The notes beneath the pieces are model-generated. The model was not told the origin of the DNA. It worked only from the letters and a program-made list of their open reading frames with translations, and did no database searches. DNA of 64,000 bases from Lachnoanaerobaculum umeaense. GTDB taxonomy: Bacteria > Bacillota > Clostridia > Lachnospirales > Lachnospiraceae. Of the stretch, positions 17,679 through 25,060 are shown one piece after another (positions within the stretch are counted from its first letter, which is position 1; every line of letters begins with the position of its first letter). The DNA lies in the NCBI RefSeq assembly GCF_003589745.1, contig NZ_CP032364.1, forward strand, positions 310,001-374,000. Reading direction: 5' to 3'. A program made the position numbers and the translations under genes.

Positions 17679-18554
17679 TTGAAAATAATTGATAGAAGAA
17701 GTGGTAAAATAATAAAAGAAGAGGAAGACTCGGCAAAAATTATAGGATTTTTATATCACAGTTTTTTTGGCAGGTTATTTTTAAAACTTTTTTTTGCAAG
17801 GCCATATTTTTCAAAATTGCTGTCGATATATTATAAAAGTCCCTTGTCTAAAAATAAGATAAAAAGCTTTATAAAAAAATACAACTTGGATAGAGGGCTT
17901 TTACAGAGAAATTTTAAAAGCTTTGCCAATTTTTTTTCAAGAAAAGAAAAGATAAATGTGGATAATGAGGGCTTTCTTGCAACTGCAAGTGGAAAACTTC
18001 GAGTATTTAAAATAGGTTATGACGGAAAACTCTATCTTGGAAATAAAAAACTTAGTATAATGATAAAGGGCAATGTTTACAATACAGATAAATTGTTGAA
18101 AGCTCCACTGCCTGATTGGGCAAGAGGTGGATATCTTTTATTATACAGACTAAGTCTTTGTGATTATCACAGATATATTTATCCGCTAACAGGAAGATGT
18201 GAGAAAAGAAAAGAAATTTCCGGGAGACTTGAAAGTGTCAGAAGAGATGCCGCCTACTGGAGAGCATTTGCAGAGAATAAAAGAGTACTGGAATATTGGA
18301 AAACCAATAGCGGAGATATGCTCCATATGGAGATAGGGGCAATGCTTGTAGGACATATTCATAACCATAAAAAAATCTGCTTTCACAAAGGTGAGGAAAA
18401 GGGTTTTTTCTCATATGGCGGATCAAGTATAGTTGAGATAGTTGGCAGGGAAATAGAGGTAGACAGAGATATCTTAGAAAACAGCAAAAGAAATCTTGAA
18501 ACTAAAATCCGAATCGGGGAGAGGATAGGATATGGAAAGGTTAAAAAGGCTTAG
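17679..18554 (+). CDS. psd: Phosphatidylserine decarboxylase proenzyme
   Basis: A 291-residue protein with the Psd fold. It has the conserved WxRGGYLLLYRLSLCDYHRYIYP region with the catalytic Asp-x-His, a VGHIHN-type block, and the C-terminal YGGSSIVEIV motif (about 244-253). There the GSS serine self-cleaves to form the pyruvoyl cofactor. The product would be phosphatidylethanolamine or its ether analogue. Start is TTG 17679, preceded by TAGGTGA; no ATG start fits. Its last 23 bases overlap the next gene. Length and motifs fit an active enzyme. Confidence 0.88.
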   Translation: MKIIDRRSGKIIKEEEDSAKIIGFLYHSFFGRLFLKLFFARPYFSKLLSIYYKSPLSKNKIKSFIKKYNLDRGLLQRNFKSFANFFSRKEKINVDNEGFLATASGKLRVFKIGYDGKLYLGNKKLSIMIKGNVYNTDKLLKAPLPDWARGGYLLLYRLSLCDYHRYIYPLTGRCEKRKEISGRLESVRRDAAYWRAFAENKRVLEYWKTNSGDMLHMEIGAMLVGHIHNHKKICFHKGEEKGFFSYGGSSIVEIVGREIEVDRDILENSKRNLETKIRIGERIGYGKVKKA

Positions 18555-19497
18555 AGTTTATTTTAATGAAATGTTTCCGCTCATTCCAAGACTATGTCTT
18601 GGCTACATTGTGTTTTTGGAGATTTACTTTATAGTACTTCTAAATCATGGAGTAACAGGAAAAAAACTACTTTTATTTGATAAGGTTAAAGGTCAGTCTG
18701 ATTTAATATCTTATTTTATACAGCATGATGTAATAGGTGTAATAATTGGAGGGTTTACAATATTCAGCTTTTTACTTTGGCTGCGTATTGCGGATGATTT
18801 TAAGGATTATGAGCTGGATTGCAGACTTTTTGCAAGCAGACCGCTTCCATCAGGTAGAGTACATAAGGATGATTTGAGAATTTTTGCTATTATACTTATC
18901 GGAATAACTATTTTTATAAATATACTTTTTATGAGGAATTTTATATTCTGTCTGATACTTTACAGTTATGGAAGTTTGATGGCGGTATGGTTCTTCCAAA
19001 AGCATAAGATAGCAAAGTCATTGCCACTTGCCTTGGTTACACATAATCCGGTACAGATAATATTAAATATATATGTTATTTCTTATGCGATAATGAAGTA
19101 TAAACTTCCGATATTTGATATTACAAATTTGATGGCGATTATGACACTTTATTTTCCTGCACTTATTTGGGAGATTTCAAGAAAGATTCGTGCACCTAAA
19201 GAGGAAACAGAATATGTCACATATTCAAAGCTGTTTGGATATAAGAAATGTGTTGATTTTGTATTTGTTCTTACTTGGCTTGATATACTTACAAATGTAG
19301 TTTTGGTATGGAATTTGAATAAGATCTCTGTAGTGGCAATACTTGCAAATACAGTATGGTGCTCTATGAAATTTATTGAATATAAGAAGAATCCTACAAA
19401 GTACAGGATTGTAAGTAAGGTGGAAAGATATACATATATACAGGAAAGTATGATGATTGCAACTATTGTAATTTATTTGATAGTTGGAAAGATATAG
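18532..19497 (+). CDS. UbiA-family membrane prenyltransferase-like protein
   Basis: A 321-residue protein with about eight membrane helices. The first acidic motif reads ADDFKDYELD (Asp88, Asp89, Asp92, Asp96) and is followed by RPLPSGRV (103-110), both typical of UbiA enzymes. The second acidic motif is replaced by WEISRKIRAPKEE, with Glu in place of Asp, a variant seen in some UbiA relatives. UbiA enzymes transfer prenyl or polyprenyl groups to aromatic rings, sugars or glycerol phosphates. Its presence at the end of a phospholipid head-group cassette suggests a lipid acceptor. ATG 18532 overlaps psd by 23 bases with GGAGAGGAT upstream. Confidence 0.75.
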   Translation: MERLKRLRVYFNEMFPLIPRLCLGYIVFLEIYFIVLLNHGVTGKKLLLFDKVKGQSDLISYFIQHDVIGVIIGGFTIFSFLLWLRIADDFKDYELDCRLFASRPLPSGRVHKDDLRIFAIILIGITIFINILFMRNFIFCLILYSYGSLMAVWFFQKHKIAKSLPLALVTHNPVQIILNIYVISYAIMKYKLPIFDITNLMAIMTLYFPALIWEISRKIRAPKEETEYVTYSKLFGYKKCVDFVFVLTWLDILTNVVLVWNLNKISVVAILANTVWCSMKFIEYKKNPTKYRIVSKVERYTYIQESMMIATIVIYLIVGKI

Positions 19498-19511
19498 ATA
19501 AGGAGTAGTAT

Positions 19512-20609
19512 ATGAAATACGATTTTTTAGTAGTTGGAGCAGGGCTTTTCGGAGCAATATTTGCATATGAGGCAAAGAAGCGTGGTAAGAGTGTTTTGGT
19601 AATTGATAAGAGAAATCATATAGCCGGAAATATCTATACAGAGAATGTAGACGGAATAAATGTTCATAAATATGGTGCTCATATTTTCCACACTTCAAAT
19701 AAAAAGATTTGGGAGTATGTAAATAATTTTGCGGAGTTTAATAATTATATCAATGCACCTGTTGCCATATATAAGGATGAACTTTACAATCTGCCATTTA
19801 ATATGAATACTTTCAGTAAGCTTTGGAATATAAAAACACCTGATGAGGCAAAGGCAATTATAGAAAAGCAAAGACAGGAATCAGGAATTACAGATCCTAA
19901 GAATCTGGAAGAGCAGGCTATATCTTTGGTAGGAAAAGATGTATACGAAAAGCTTATAAAGGGATATACGGAAAAGCAGTGGGGCAGAGATGCAAAGGAA
20001 CTTCCTGCATTTATTATAAAGAGATTGCCACTGAGATTTACATTTGATAATAATTATTTCAATGACAGATACCAGGGTATTCCGATTGGAGGATATACCG
20101 GAATAGTTGAAAAGCTTCTTGAAGGTATTGAGGTAAGGGCAAATACCGAGTACAGAGATTTCATAAAGGAAAATCCTGATATAGCTGATAAAACTGTATA
20201 TACCGGAATGATTGATGAGTTCTTTGATTATAAACTTGGAGTGCTGGAGTACAGAAGAGTATACTTTGAGGATGAAAGGCTTGATACCGACAATTATCAG
20301 GGAAATGCAGTGGTAAATTATACAGAAAGAGATGTAAAGTTTACAAGAATTATAGAGCATAAGCATTTTGAATACGGCAATCAGGACTTCACCATTATTT
20401 CAAAAGAATATCCTACAGAGTGGCAAAAGGGTGAGGAACCATATTATCCTATTAATAATGAAAAGAACAATGCTCTATATGAAAGCTATGTGGAGCTTTC
20501 AAAAAGCAGACCCGAGATAATATTTGGCGGCAGACTTGGTGCATATAAGTACTATGATATGGACAAGGTAGTTGAAGCGGCACTTGAGTGTGTGGAGAAG
20601 AATTTGTAA
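19512..20609 (+). CDS. glf: UDP-galactopyranose mutase
   Basis: A 365-residue flavoprotein. The N-terminal VVGAGLFGAIFA dinucleotide-binding motif, HIAGNIYTE, the KYGAHIFHT active-site segment, the KGYTEKQWGRD block and a C-terminal GGRLGAYKYYDMD segment identify it clearly. It interconverts UDP-galactopyranose and UDP-galactofuranose for galactofuranose-containing surface glycans. It begins 14 bases after the UbiA-like gene behind AAGGAG, so it belongs to the same transcript. Galactofuranose could decorate the polysaccharide made from 41746-50302 or a lipid product of this cassette. Confidence 0.96.
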   Translation: MKYDFLVVGAGLFGAIFAYEAKKRGKSVLVIDKRNHIAGNIYTENVDGINVHKYGAHIFHTSNKKIWEYVNNFAEFNNYINAPVAIYKDELYNLPFNMNTFSKLWNIKTPDEAKAIIEKQRQESGITDPKNLEEQAISLVGKDVYEKLIKGYTEKQWGRDAKELPAFIIKRLPLRFTFDNNYFNDRYQGIPIGGYTGIVEKLLEGIEVRANTEYRDFIKENPDIADKTVYTGMIDEFFDYKLGVLEYRRVYFEDERLDTDNYQGNAVVNYTERDVKFTRIIEHKHFEYGNQDFTIISKEYPTEWQKGEEPYYPINNEKNNALYESYVELSKSRPEIIFGGRLGAYKYYDMDKVVEAALECVEKNL

Positions 20610-20617
20610 ATATATGT

Positions 20618-20734
20618 GAGGGTAGAAGTTTTGGTAATACCACTATAGGCTATGCTTCTGATGGAAGGGTATATTATACAGGGTATAATTGTTTGGAAGA
20701 TGCTCTAAAAGAGTTGCAAGCCAATCTGACCTAA
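20618..20734 (+). pseudogene. Short open remnant after glf, unidentified
   Basis: A 38-codon open stretch without a start codon or ribosome site reads as plausible protein (GRVYYTGYN then LEDALKELQA) and ends at TAA 20732-20734. The composition looks coding rather than random. I do not recognise the family; it may be the 3' end of a deleted gene. Confidence 0.3.
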
Positions 20735-20754
20735 GGGAGCTTTTTTAAGAACAA

Positions 20755-20793
20755 AAATATGGCTGTGGGGGAATTTTCCAACAGCCATATTTT
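20755..20793. terminator. Bidirectional terminator between glf and lipoprotein gene
   Basis: A perfect 12-bp stem AAATATGGCTGT / ACAGCCATATTT, extended by a partly paired G-rich/T-rich loop, with A/T tracts on both sides. It separates the convergent lepA-glf run from the minus-strand lipoprotein gene. Confidence 0.8.
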
Positions 20794-20796
20794 AAT

Positions 20797-21936
20797 TTAA
20801 TGATTCTTAGATGCCAGTTCTTCTCTTACCATTCCATATTCTATTACATTTTCATTATCATCATATGTAAAGTATAGATAATCAGATAAACCGGAGGTTA
20901 GTCTATAATAATAAGTATCTGAGGTTTTTATTCTAGGTTCTCCAAGGTAGCCCACAACACGAGATTTACTTAAATCTCCATTTTGCTCAGGTAATAATCC
21001 TATACTGAGTGGGAAAAACTGTTCATATATGATTTTTTTAAGTGGGCGAACTGAAATCTTTGTAACAGTTAATAGATTATCTTCAGTTTTTCCTTTTTCG
21101 AGCCTAAATGTTATAGTGCTATCTTCGGAAAGATATATATAATTATTTCCATTTTTTTCATTAGGTTCTTTATATCTTTTAATGAGCACTTCTTCTTCAG
21201 AACCAAGGACTACACCATTAAGGTGTATTCTATTGGCAAATATGGCGTTATCATGATCTAATAAAATATCATAAAGGCTTTTATCTTCTCTAGCATCAGA
21301 TATATCACCTAAGTGCTTTGTAAAGTTTTCTCTTGCAAGTTCTAGAGTAAGAGGTTTTGAATCAAAAAATTCCTCAGGTACAGAAATCTCATAATTTACA
21401 TATGATATGGAATCATTGGCTATTATTAAAAGTAAAGCATTATTGTCAAGCCTTGGAAATATATATGGTGAAGAATACAAAGGATTTTCATCTATGCCGG
21501 GTGGTGTTAAATCAATATCATAAAGCCTGGATGCGATTGCACCTTCATAAAATTCATCATATTTGATTGTGATTGTCGAAGAGTCATTACTTAACTCCAC
21601 ATCACTAAGTTGTATATATTCAGCTATCTCAGGGAGTTTGCTGATGATATTTTTTAAGCTGTCCTTATCAGTCTTTTCATTAATAGTTAACTCATTTAAA
21701 TTTTCATACGGAAAATAGATACTTTCTGATATGGAAAGTTTATCATCTACTGAAGCTTGAGTCAGATCACTCTCTGATGAAGCGGTAGTTTTTTCTTCTT
21801 TGGAAGGCTCTTGTTTTGAGAGAGATTCACTTTCCTGTGCAACAGAGGAGGTATTACTATCTTTGGATGATTGGCATCCTGAAAGTGAAGATATTAAAAA
21901 TGATAACAAGAATAAGGTAAATAGCTTCTTTTTCAT
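20797..21936 (-). CDS. Secreted lipoprotein of unknown function
   Basis: A 379-residue protein with an N-terminal lipoprotein signal: a KKK start, a hydrophobic core, and lipobox LSGC with Cys21. Residues 22-70 are a Ser/Glu/Thr/Lys-rich spacer, followed by about 300 residues with mixed alpha/beta character and no catalytic motif I recognise. It would be anchored on the outer face of the membrane. It is a single gene between two terminator-like regions. A substrate-binding or stress-sensing role is possible but not supported by any motif. Confidence 0.6.
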   Translation of the reverse strand: MKKKLFTLFLLSFLISSLSGCQSSKDSNTSSVAQESESLSKQEPSKEEKTTASSESDLTQASVDDKLSISESIYFPYENLNELTINEKTDKDSLKNIISKLPEIAEYIQLSDVELSNDSSTITIKYDEFYEGAIASRLYDIDLTPPGIDENPLYSSPYIFPRLDNNALLLIIANDSISYVNYEISVPEEFFDSKPLTLELARENFTKHLGDISDAREDKSLYDILLDHDNAIFANRIHLNGVVLGSEEEVLIKRYKEPNEKNGNNYIYLSEDSTITFRLEKGKTEDNLLTVTKISVRPLKKIIYEQFFPLSIGLLPEQNGDLSKSRVVGYLGEPRIKTSDTYYYRLTSGLSDYLYFTYDDNENVIEYGMVREELASKNH

Positions 21937-22068
21937 TCTACATTCTCCTTAAAATATGTTTAAAGTTGATTTCTTTAAATATTATCATTAAATGCATGGC
22001 TTGTAAATATAGAGAAAAACTTCCAAACCAAGCATAAGTTCGAAAGTTTTTAGGATAAATAGTATTTG

Positions 22069-23421
22069 TCAAACATCAACAATGCAGCTGTCTTCTGATT
22101 TTTTAGCAGTACGTTTAAGTTCTTTAATAAATGAATGCCTGTCTTTAATAACTATTTTATCAACATGTGAATCTTTAAATTTATTAGTAATTTCTTGATA
22201 TTTTTTATTTTTAAAAACATTATATCTTTTGCAGAATATAGGTTTTAAACCACGCCTAAATATGATCTGTTTACCCAATTTCATGCTTAAACAATCTTCA
22301 GGCATTATACCGGCTCTGTCAGAAATGTTTTTTGCAGTAGCTAAATCATTTGATCCCATGTACACATAGGTATCACAATTATTGATAATAGTAGTAGAGC
22401 TTTGATATCCATATAGGGAAGATAGCTGAGACTCTGATTGTATTAGGAGAGTTACAGATATTCCTTTTTCTCTAAAAATGGAAATATATTGATCAAATAA
22501 AGGTACAGGACATCCTGTAGCAAAGTCATCTGCCAGGAAGTGTATAGGAATAGGAAGTACACCACTGTCTTGCATTTCTCCTATTTCAAAAAGTTCTTTA
22601 AAAGTATGGGCATAAAACATGTTTATAAAGCTGTTTAAAGAGGGGTTTACAGGGCTGCTTGTAATAAATAATGCCGACTTTTCCTTTGTAAAATCATTGA
22701 AATTTACTCTATTTTTCATCTTAAACATTTTTCTAAGCTCAGGTGTAAATACAGTTGCAAGAGCAGTATTTAAAAATGAAAATACACAACCAGCTGTTCT
22801 GACAGGTAATCTTTTAAAAGACATCCAGTTAACACTTGCCATATTTAATGGATTATACTTTTGTAAAAGCTCAAAGTCAGAGTCATAATTAGTCACTATA
22901 GTTCCATCTTTTTCACTATAACTAAGTTTGTCAACCATTTCCAATACATCAGAAAAGTCCGGATCATCATACTCTATTAATATATAGGATATGATAGCTA
23001 CAAATAAAGATGTAGCGGATTCATACCAGTAGAGATCAAGATTCTTATTATTAATATCAACATTTGCTTGAACTATGGCTCTAGCAATAAATATTATATC
23101 TTGATAGCTTTTAATATAATTTAATGGATCATAAGATACATTACCATTTTCCGGATGTACAAAGTCAAGATCCCATACCTTGTACCCCCTCTCCTCTAAT
23201 AATGGTGTATACTTCTTTACAATTCTTCTTTTGGTTACACTTGTAATTATATTTCTATTATTTGATTCTAATAGGAAAGGCTCTGCTATAGAGACTGTCT
23301 TACCTGAGCCGGAGCCTCCTACGACCATTACATTGTTATTTATGCCGGTTACATTAGTATCAGAACTGAATATACAGTCCTTACCATCACCTAATACAAC
23401 TCTGTCTGTTTTCCTATACAT
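22069..23421 (-). CDS. VirD4/TraG-like P-loop ATPase lacking membrane segments
   Basis: A 450-residue protein with Walker A GGSGSGKT (35-42), a Walker B-like IHFLADDFA and the downstream IQSESQL segment. This matches the motor domain of type IV coupling proteins (VirD4/TraG). Ordinary coupling proteins begin with two membrane helices; here the protein starts right at the ATPase domain and appears soluble. The start is taken as ATG 23421, which overlaps the ClpP-like stop (TAATG) and has AGGAGG at proper spacing; the ATG six bases upstream would sit on the ribosome site. No relaxase, integrase or other secretion genes are nearby. It pairs with the peptidase gene before it. Confidence 0.72.
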   Translation of the reverse strand: MYRKTDRVVLGDGKDCIFSSDTNVTGINNNVMVVGGSGSGKTVSIAEPFLLESNNRNIITSVTKRRIVKKYTPLLEERGYKVWDLDFVHPENGNVSYDPLNYIKSYQDIIFIARAIVQANVDINNKNLDLYWYESATSLFVAIISYILIEYDDPDFSDVLEMVDKLSYSEKDGTIVTNYDSDFELLQKYNPLNMASVNWMSFKRLPVRTAGCVFSFLNTALATVFTPELRKMFKMKNRVNFNDFTKEKSALFITSSPVNPSLNSFINMFYAHTFKELFEIGEMQDSGVLPIPIHFLADDFATGCPVPLFDQYISIFREKGISVTLLIQSESQLSSLYGYQSSTTIINNCDTYVYMGSNDLATAKNISDRAGIMPEDCLSMKLGKQIIFRRGLKPIFCKRYNVFKNKKYQEITNKFKDSHVDKIVIKDRHSFIKELKRTAKKSEDSCIVDV

Positions 23422-24026
23422 TACCATTCCTCCTCTTTTATTAAATCAATTATTTTTGCAAAATCAATTACTTTATCACATAAGTTAAAGCCTATCGCTT
23501 CATCAGGTAAAAAGTAATGATCAAAACTTGTTGCTATATCTATTTCCTCTTCAGTTTTACCGGTATGTTTTGATAATAGTCCATTTAATTTTCTCTTGGT
23601 TTCAAGCATACTGTCAGAAATACTCTTTATACTGGAAGCATTACCTGCTACATTTCCACCAAGTATAGGTTGATGTAACATTAGCTCACTGTTCGGAAGC
23701 ATGTATCGCTCATTTGCACAAGCAAAGAGTATGGCTCCCATGCTATAAGCTCTTCCTCTACATATCATTCGTATAGGCGCTTTTGAACCAACTATAGCAT
23801 CATACATTAATAATCCACTATTTATTTCTCCACCAAGACTGTTTATAAGTATTGTAATAGGTTGATCTGATTCCAGATTTAATTCCAATATTTTATCTGT
23901 AAAATCAAGAGCTAAAATATCTGTTATATCACCATTGATATTGATACACCTTTTATCAAAAAATCTTGTTTCCAGTGAAACCTGAGATATTCCACAGTTT
24001 GTTTTTAGTAATGTAGTAAAACTCAT
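23421..24026 (-). CDS. ClpP-like serine peptidase
   Basis: A 201-residue protein of the ClpP fold. The catalytic triad is intact by position: Ser95 in GRAYSMGA, His118 in MLHQP and Asp169 in SFDHYF. Other marks are INSLGGEINSG (oxyanion strand) and the C-terminal EAIGFNLCDKVI. The N-terminal loop is unlike housekeeping ClpP and no Clp ATPase gene is nearby. It is translationally coupled to the VirD4-like ATPase, suggesting a joint function. Phage head-maturation ClpP homologues are an alternative, but no phage genes are present. Confidence 0.78.
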   Translation of the reverse strand: MSFTTLLKTNCGISQVSLETRFFDKRCININGDITDILALDFTDKILELNLESDQPITILINSLGGEINSGLLMYDAIVGSKAPIRMICRGRAYSMGAILFACANERYMLPNSELMLHQPILGGNVAGNASSIKSISDSMLETKRKLNGLLSKHTGKTEEEIDIATSFDHYFLPDEAIGFNLCDKVIDFAKIIDLIKEEEW

Positions 24027-24097
24027 ACTAACTCCTTTATATTTGAAATTATTAATACTTGTTGATCCGGATTTAAGTATGCTTGGATTATATCATT

Positions 24098-24117
24098 TAT
24101 ATACATATATGTATATA
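24098..24117. promoter_or_regulatory. Perfect 20-bp palindrome in divergent promoter region
   Basis: The palindrome TATATACATA/TATGTATATA lies between the divergent clpP-like and unknown genes. Further GTATATA/TATATAC half-sites occur at about 24171, 24201 and 24217, toward the plus-strand gene. This is the pattern of a shared operator, although AT-rich DNA makes some palindromes likely by chance. Confidence 0.4.
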
Positions 24118-24157
24118 AACTAATGAAACAAAAATATGTACAAACTAAAAATTATAC

Positions 24158-24186
24158 TTGCAAAATAAAGGTATATAGTATATATT
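24158..24186 (+). promoter_or_regulatory. Candidate sigma-A promoter for the 24238 gene
   Basis: TTGCAA (24158-24163), a 17-base spacer and TATATT (24181-24186) lie about 50 bases before the start codon, between the repeated half-sites. Confidence 0.45.
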
Positions 24187-24237
24187 TAGATGTATATAAA
24201 TAAAAAGATATATACATAAATAAAAAGAGGTACAAAT

Positions 24238-24993
24238 ATGTCGAAAAAAAGTGGAAATCATGAGCCAACTGAAAGCAGAGCTTTCAAACTAACTGAATTA
24301 ACAAAGTATTTAGTGAAAATGTATAAACTGCCAACTAAAGACAAAGCCAGTCTGGATGAATATACTGGTGATGGATTAAGAGGGTATAGAAAGCAAATAG
24401 AGAGAATTCTAAAAAATACCAAAGTAAATGGTAAATCGCTTTATGATATTTGCACGCCGGATGATGGTGGACCAAGAAAAATAAGCGTTTCGGATTTTAA
24501 TAAACATTGCTTTCCACAATGGTCAGATTATCTTAAAAATGGTAAAAATGAATATGATAAAGAAGTGTTAGAAAGAGAGGAAAAAATATATGAACGTGCG
24601 AAAATAATACAAGAAAATGCTGAGTATGATGATGTATATGATAATGAATCTGAAGAAATATTTATATATTCAGAGGAAGAGTTAGAAAAACATGCTATGA
24701 AACTGATGATAGAGGGGATTTTTGAGGCAGTATGTGGAGAATTTGATTGGAGGAAATTAAAGTATGATTTAGAAAATAAAGAATACTATTTACATCCATG
24801 GAATGTTGAAAAAATTTATCCGGAGGAATATTTTGATGGAAGTGAACTTTGGAATGAGGAAGATGGAATATTCTATACCATTCCATATGAGAAATTGCGA
24901 GAAGATGGCAGAAAGACAAGAGAGCCTTTAGAAAAATCAATGGAAAATCTAAAATCATATAAGAACTATATAAAAGATAAGGATAATGAATAG
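24238..24993 (+). CDS. Hypothetical protein divergent from ClpP/VirD4-like pair
   Basis: A 251-residue protein of unknown family, probably cytoplasmic, with no signal peptide or membrane segment. Residues 10-100 are basic and could be a winged-helix-like or DNA-binding module (LTKYLVKMYKLPTKDK, DGLRGYRKQIERILK). The C-terminal two thirds are highly acidic with many Glu, Asp and Tyr residues. AAAGAGG precedes ATG 24238. Because it is transcribed divergently across a palindrome-rich region, it may regulate or be a substrate/partner of the ClpP/VirD4-like pair (inference only). Confidence 0.5.
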   Translation: MSKKSGNHEPTESRAFKLTELTKYLVKMYKLPTKDKASLDEYTGDGLRGYRKQIERILKNTKVNGKSLYDICTPDDGGPRKISVSDFNKHCFPQWSDYLKNGKNEYDKEVLEREEKIYERAKIIQENAEYDDVYDNESEEIFIYSEEELEKHAMKLMIEGIFEAVCGEFDWRKLKYDLENKEYYLHPWNVEKIYPEEYFDGSELWNEEDGIFYTIPYEKLREDGRKTREPLEKSMENLKSYKNYIKDKDNE

Positions 24994-25020
24994 GCATCAA
25001 TTAAAAAATAATAGCTTCAA

Positions 25021-25049
25021 AAAAGCCACTCCTGTTTGGGGTGGCTTTT
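25021..25049. terminator. Bidirectional terminator between 24238 gene and lysozyme gene
   Basis: A stem AAAAGCCACTCC / GGGGTGGCTTTT (12 pairs, one G-T) with a five-base loop, T-rich on both strands. Confidence 0.8.
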
Positions 25050-25060
25050 AGTTTGATATT

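Noticed and set aside
18532..20609. UbiA-glf adjacency as a mycobacterial-type arabinogalactan locus
   Set aside because: The other arabinogalactan genes are absent and the upstream neighbours are phospholipid enzymes; the adjacency alone is weak evidence.
22069..24026. A complete integrative conjugative element
   Set aside because: No integrase, relaxase, VirB4-type ATPase or attachment repeats were seen around the VirD4-like and ClpP-like genes.
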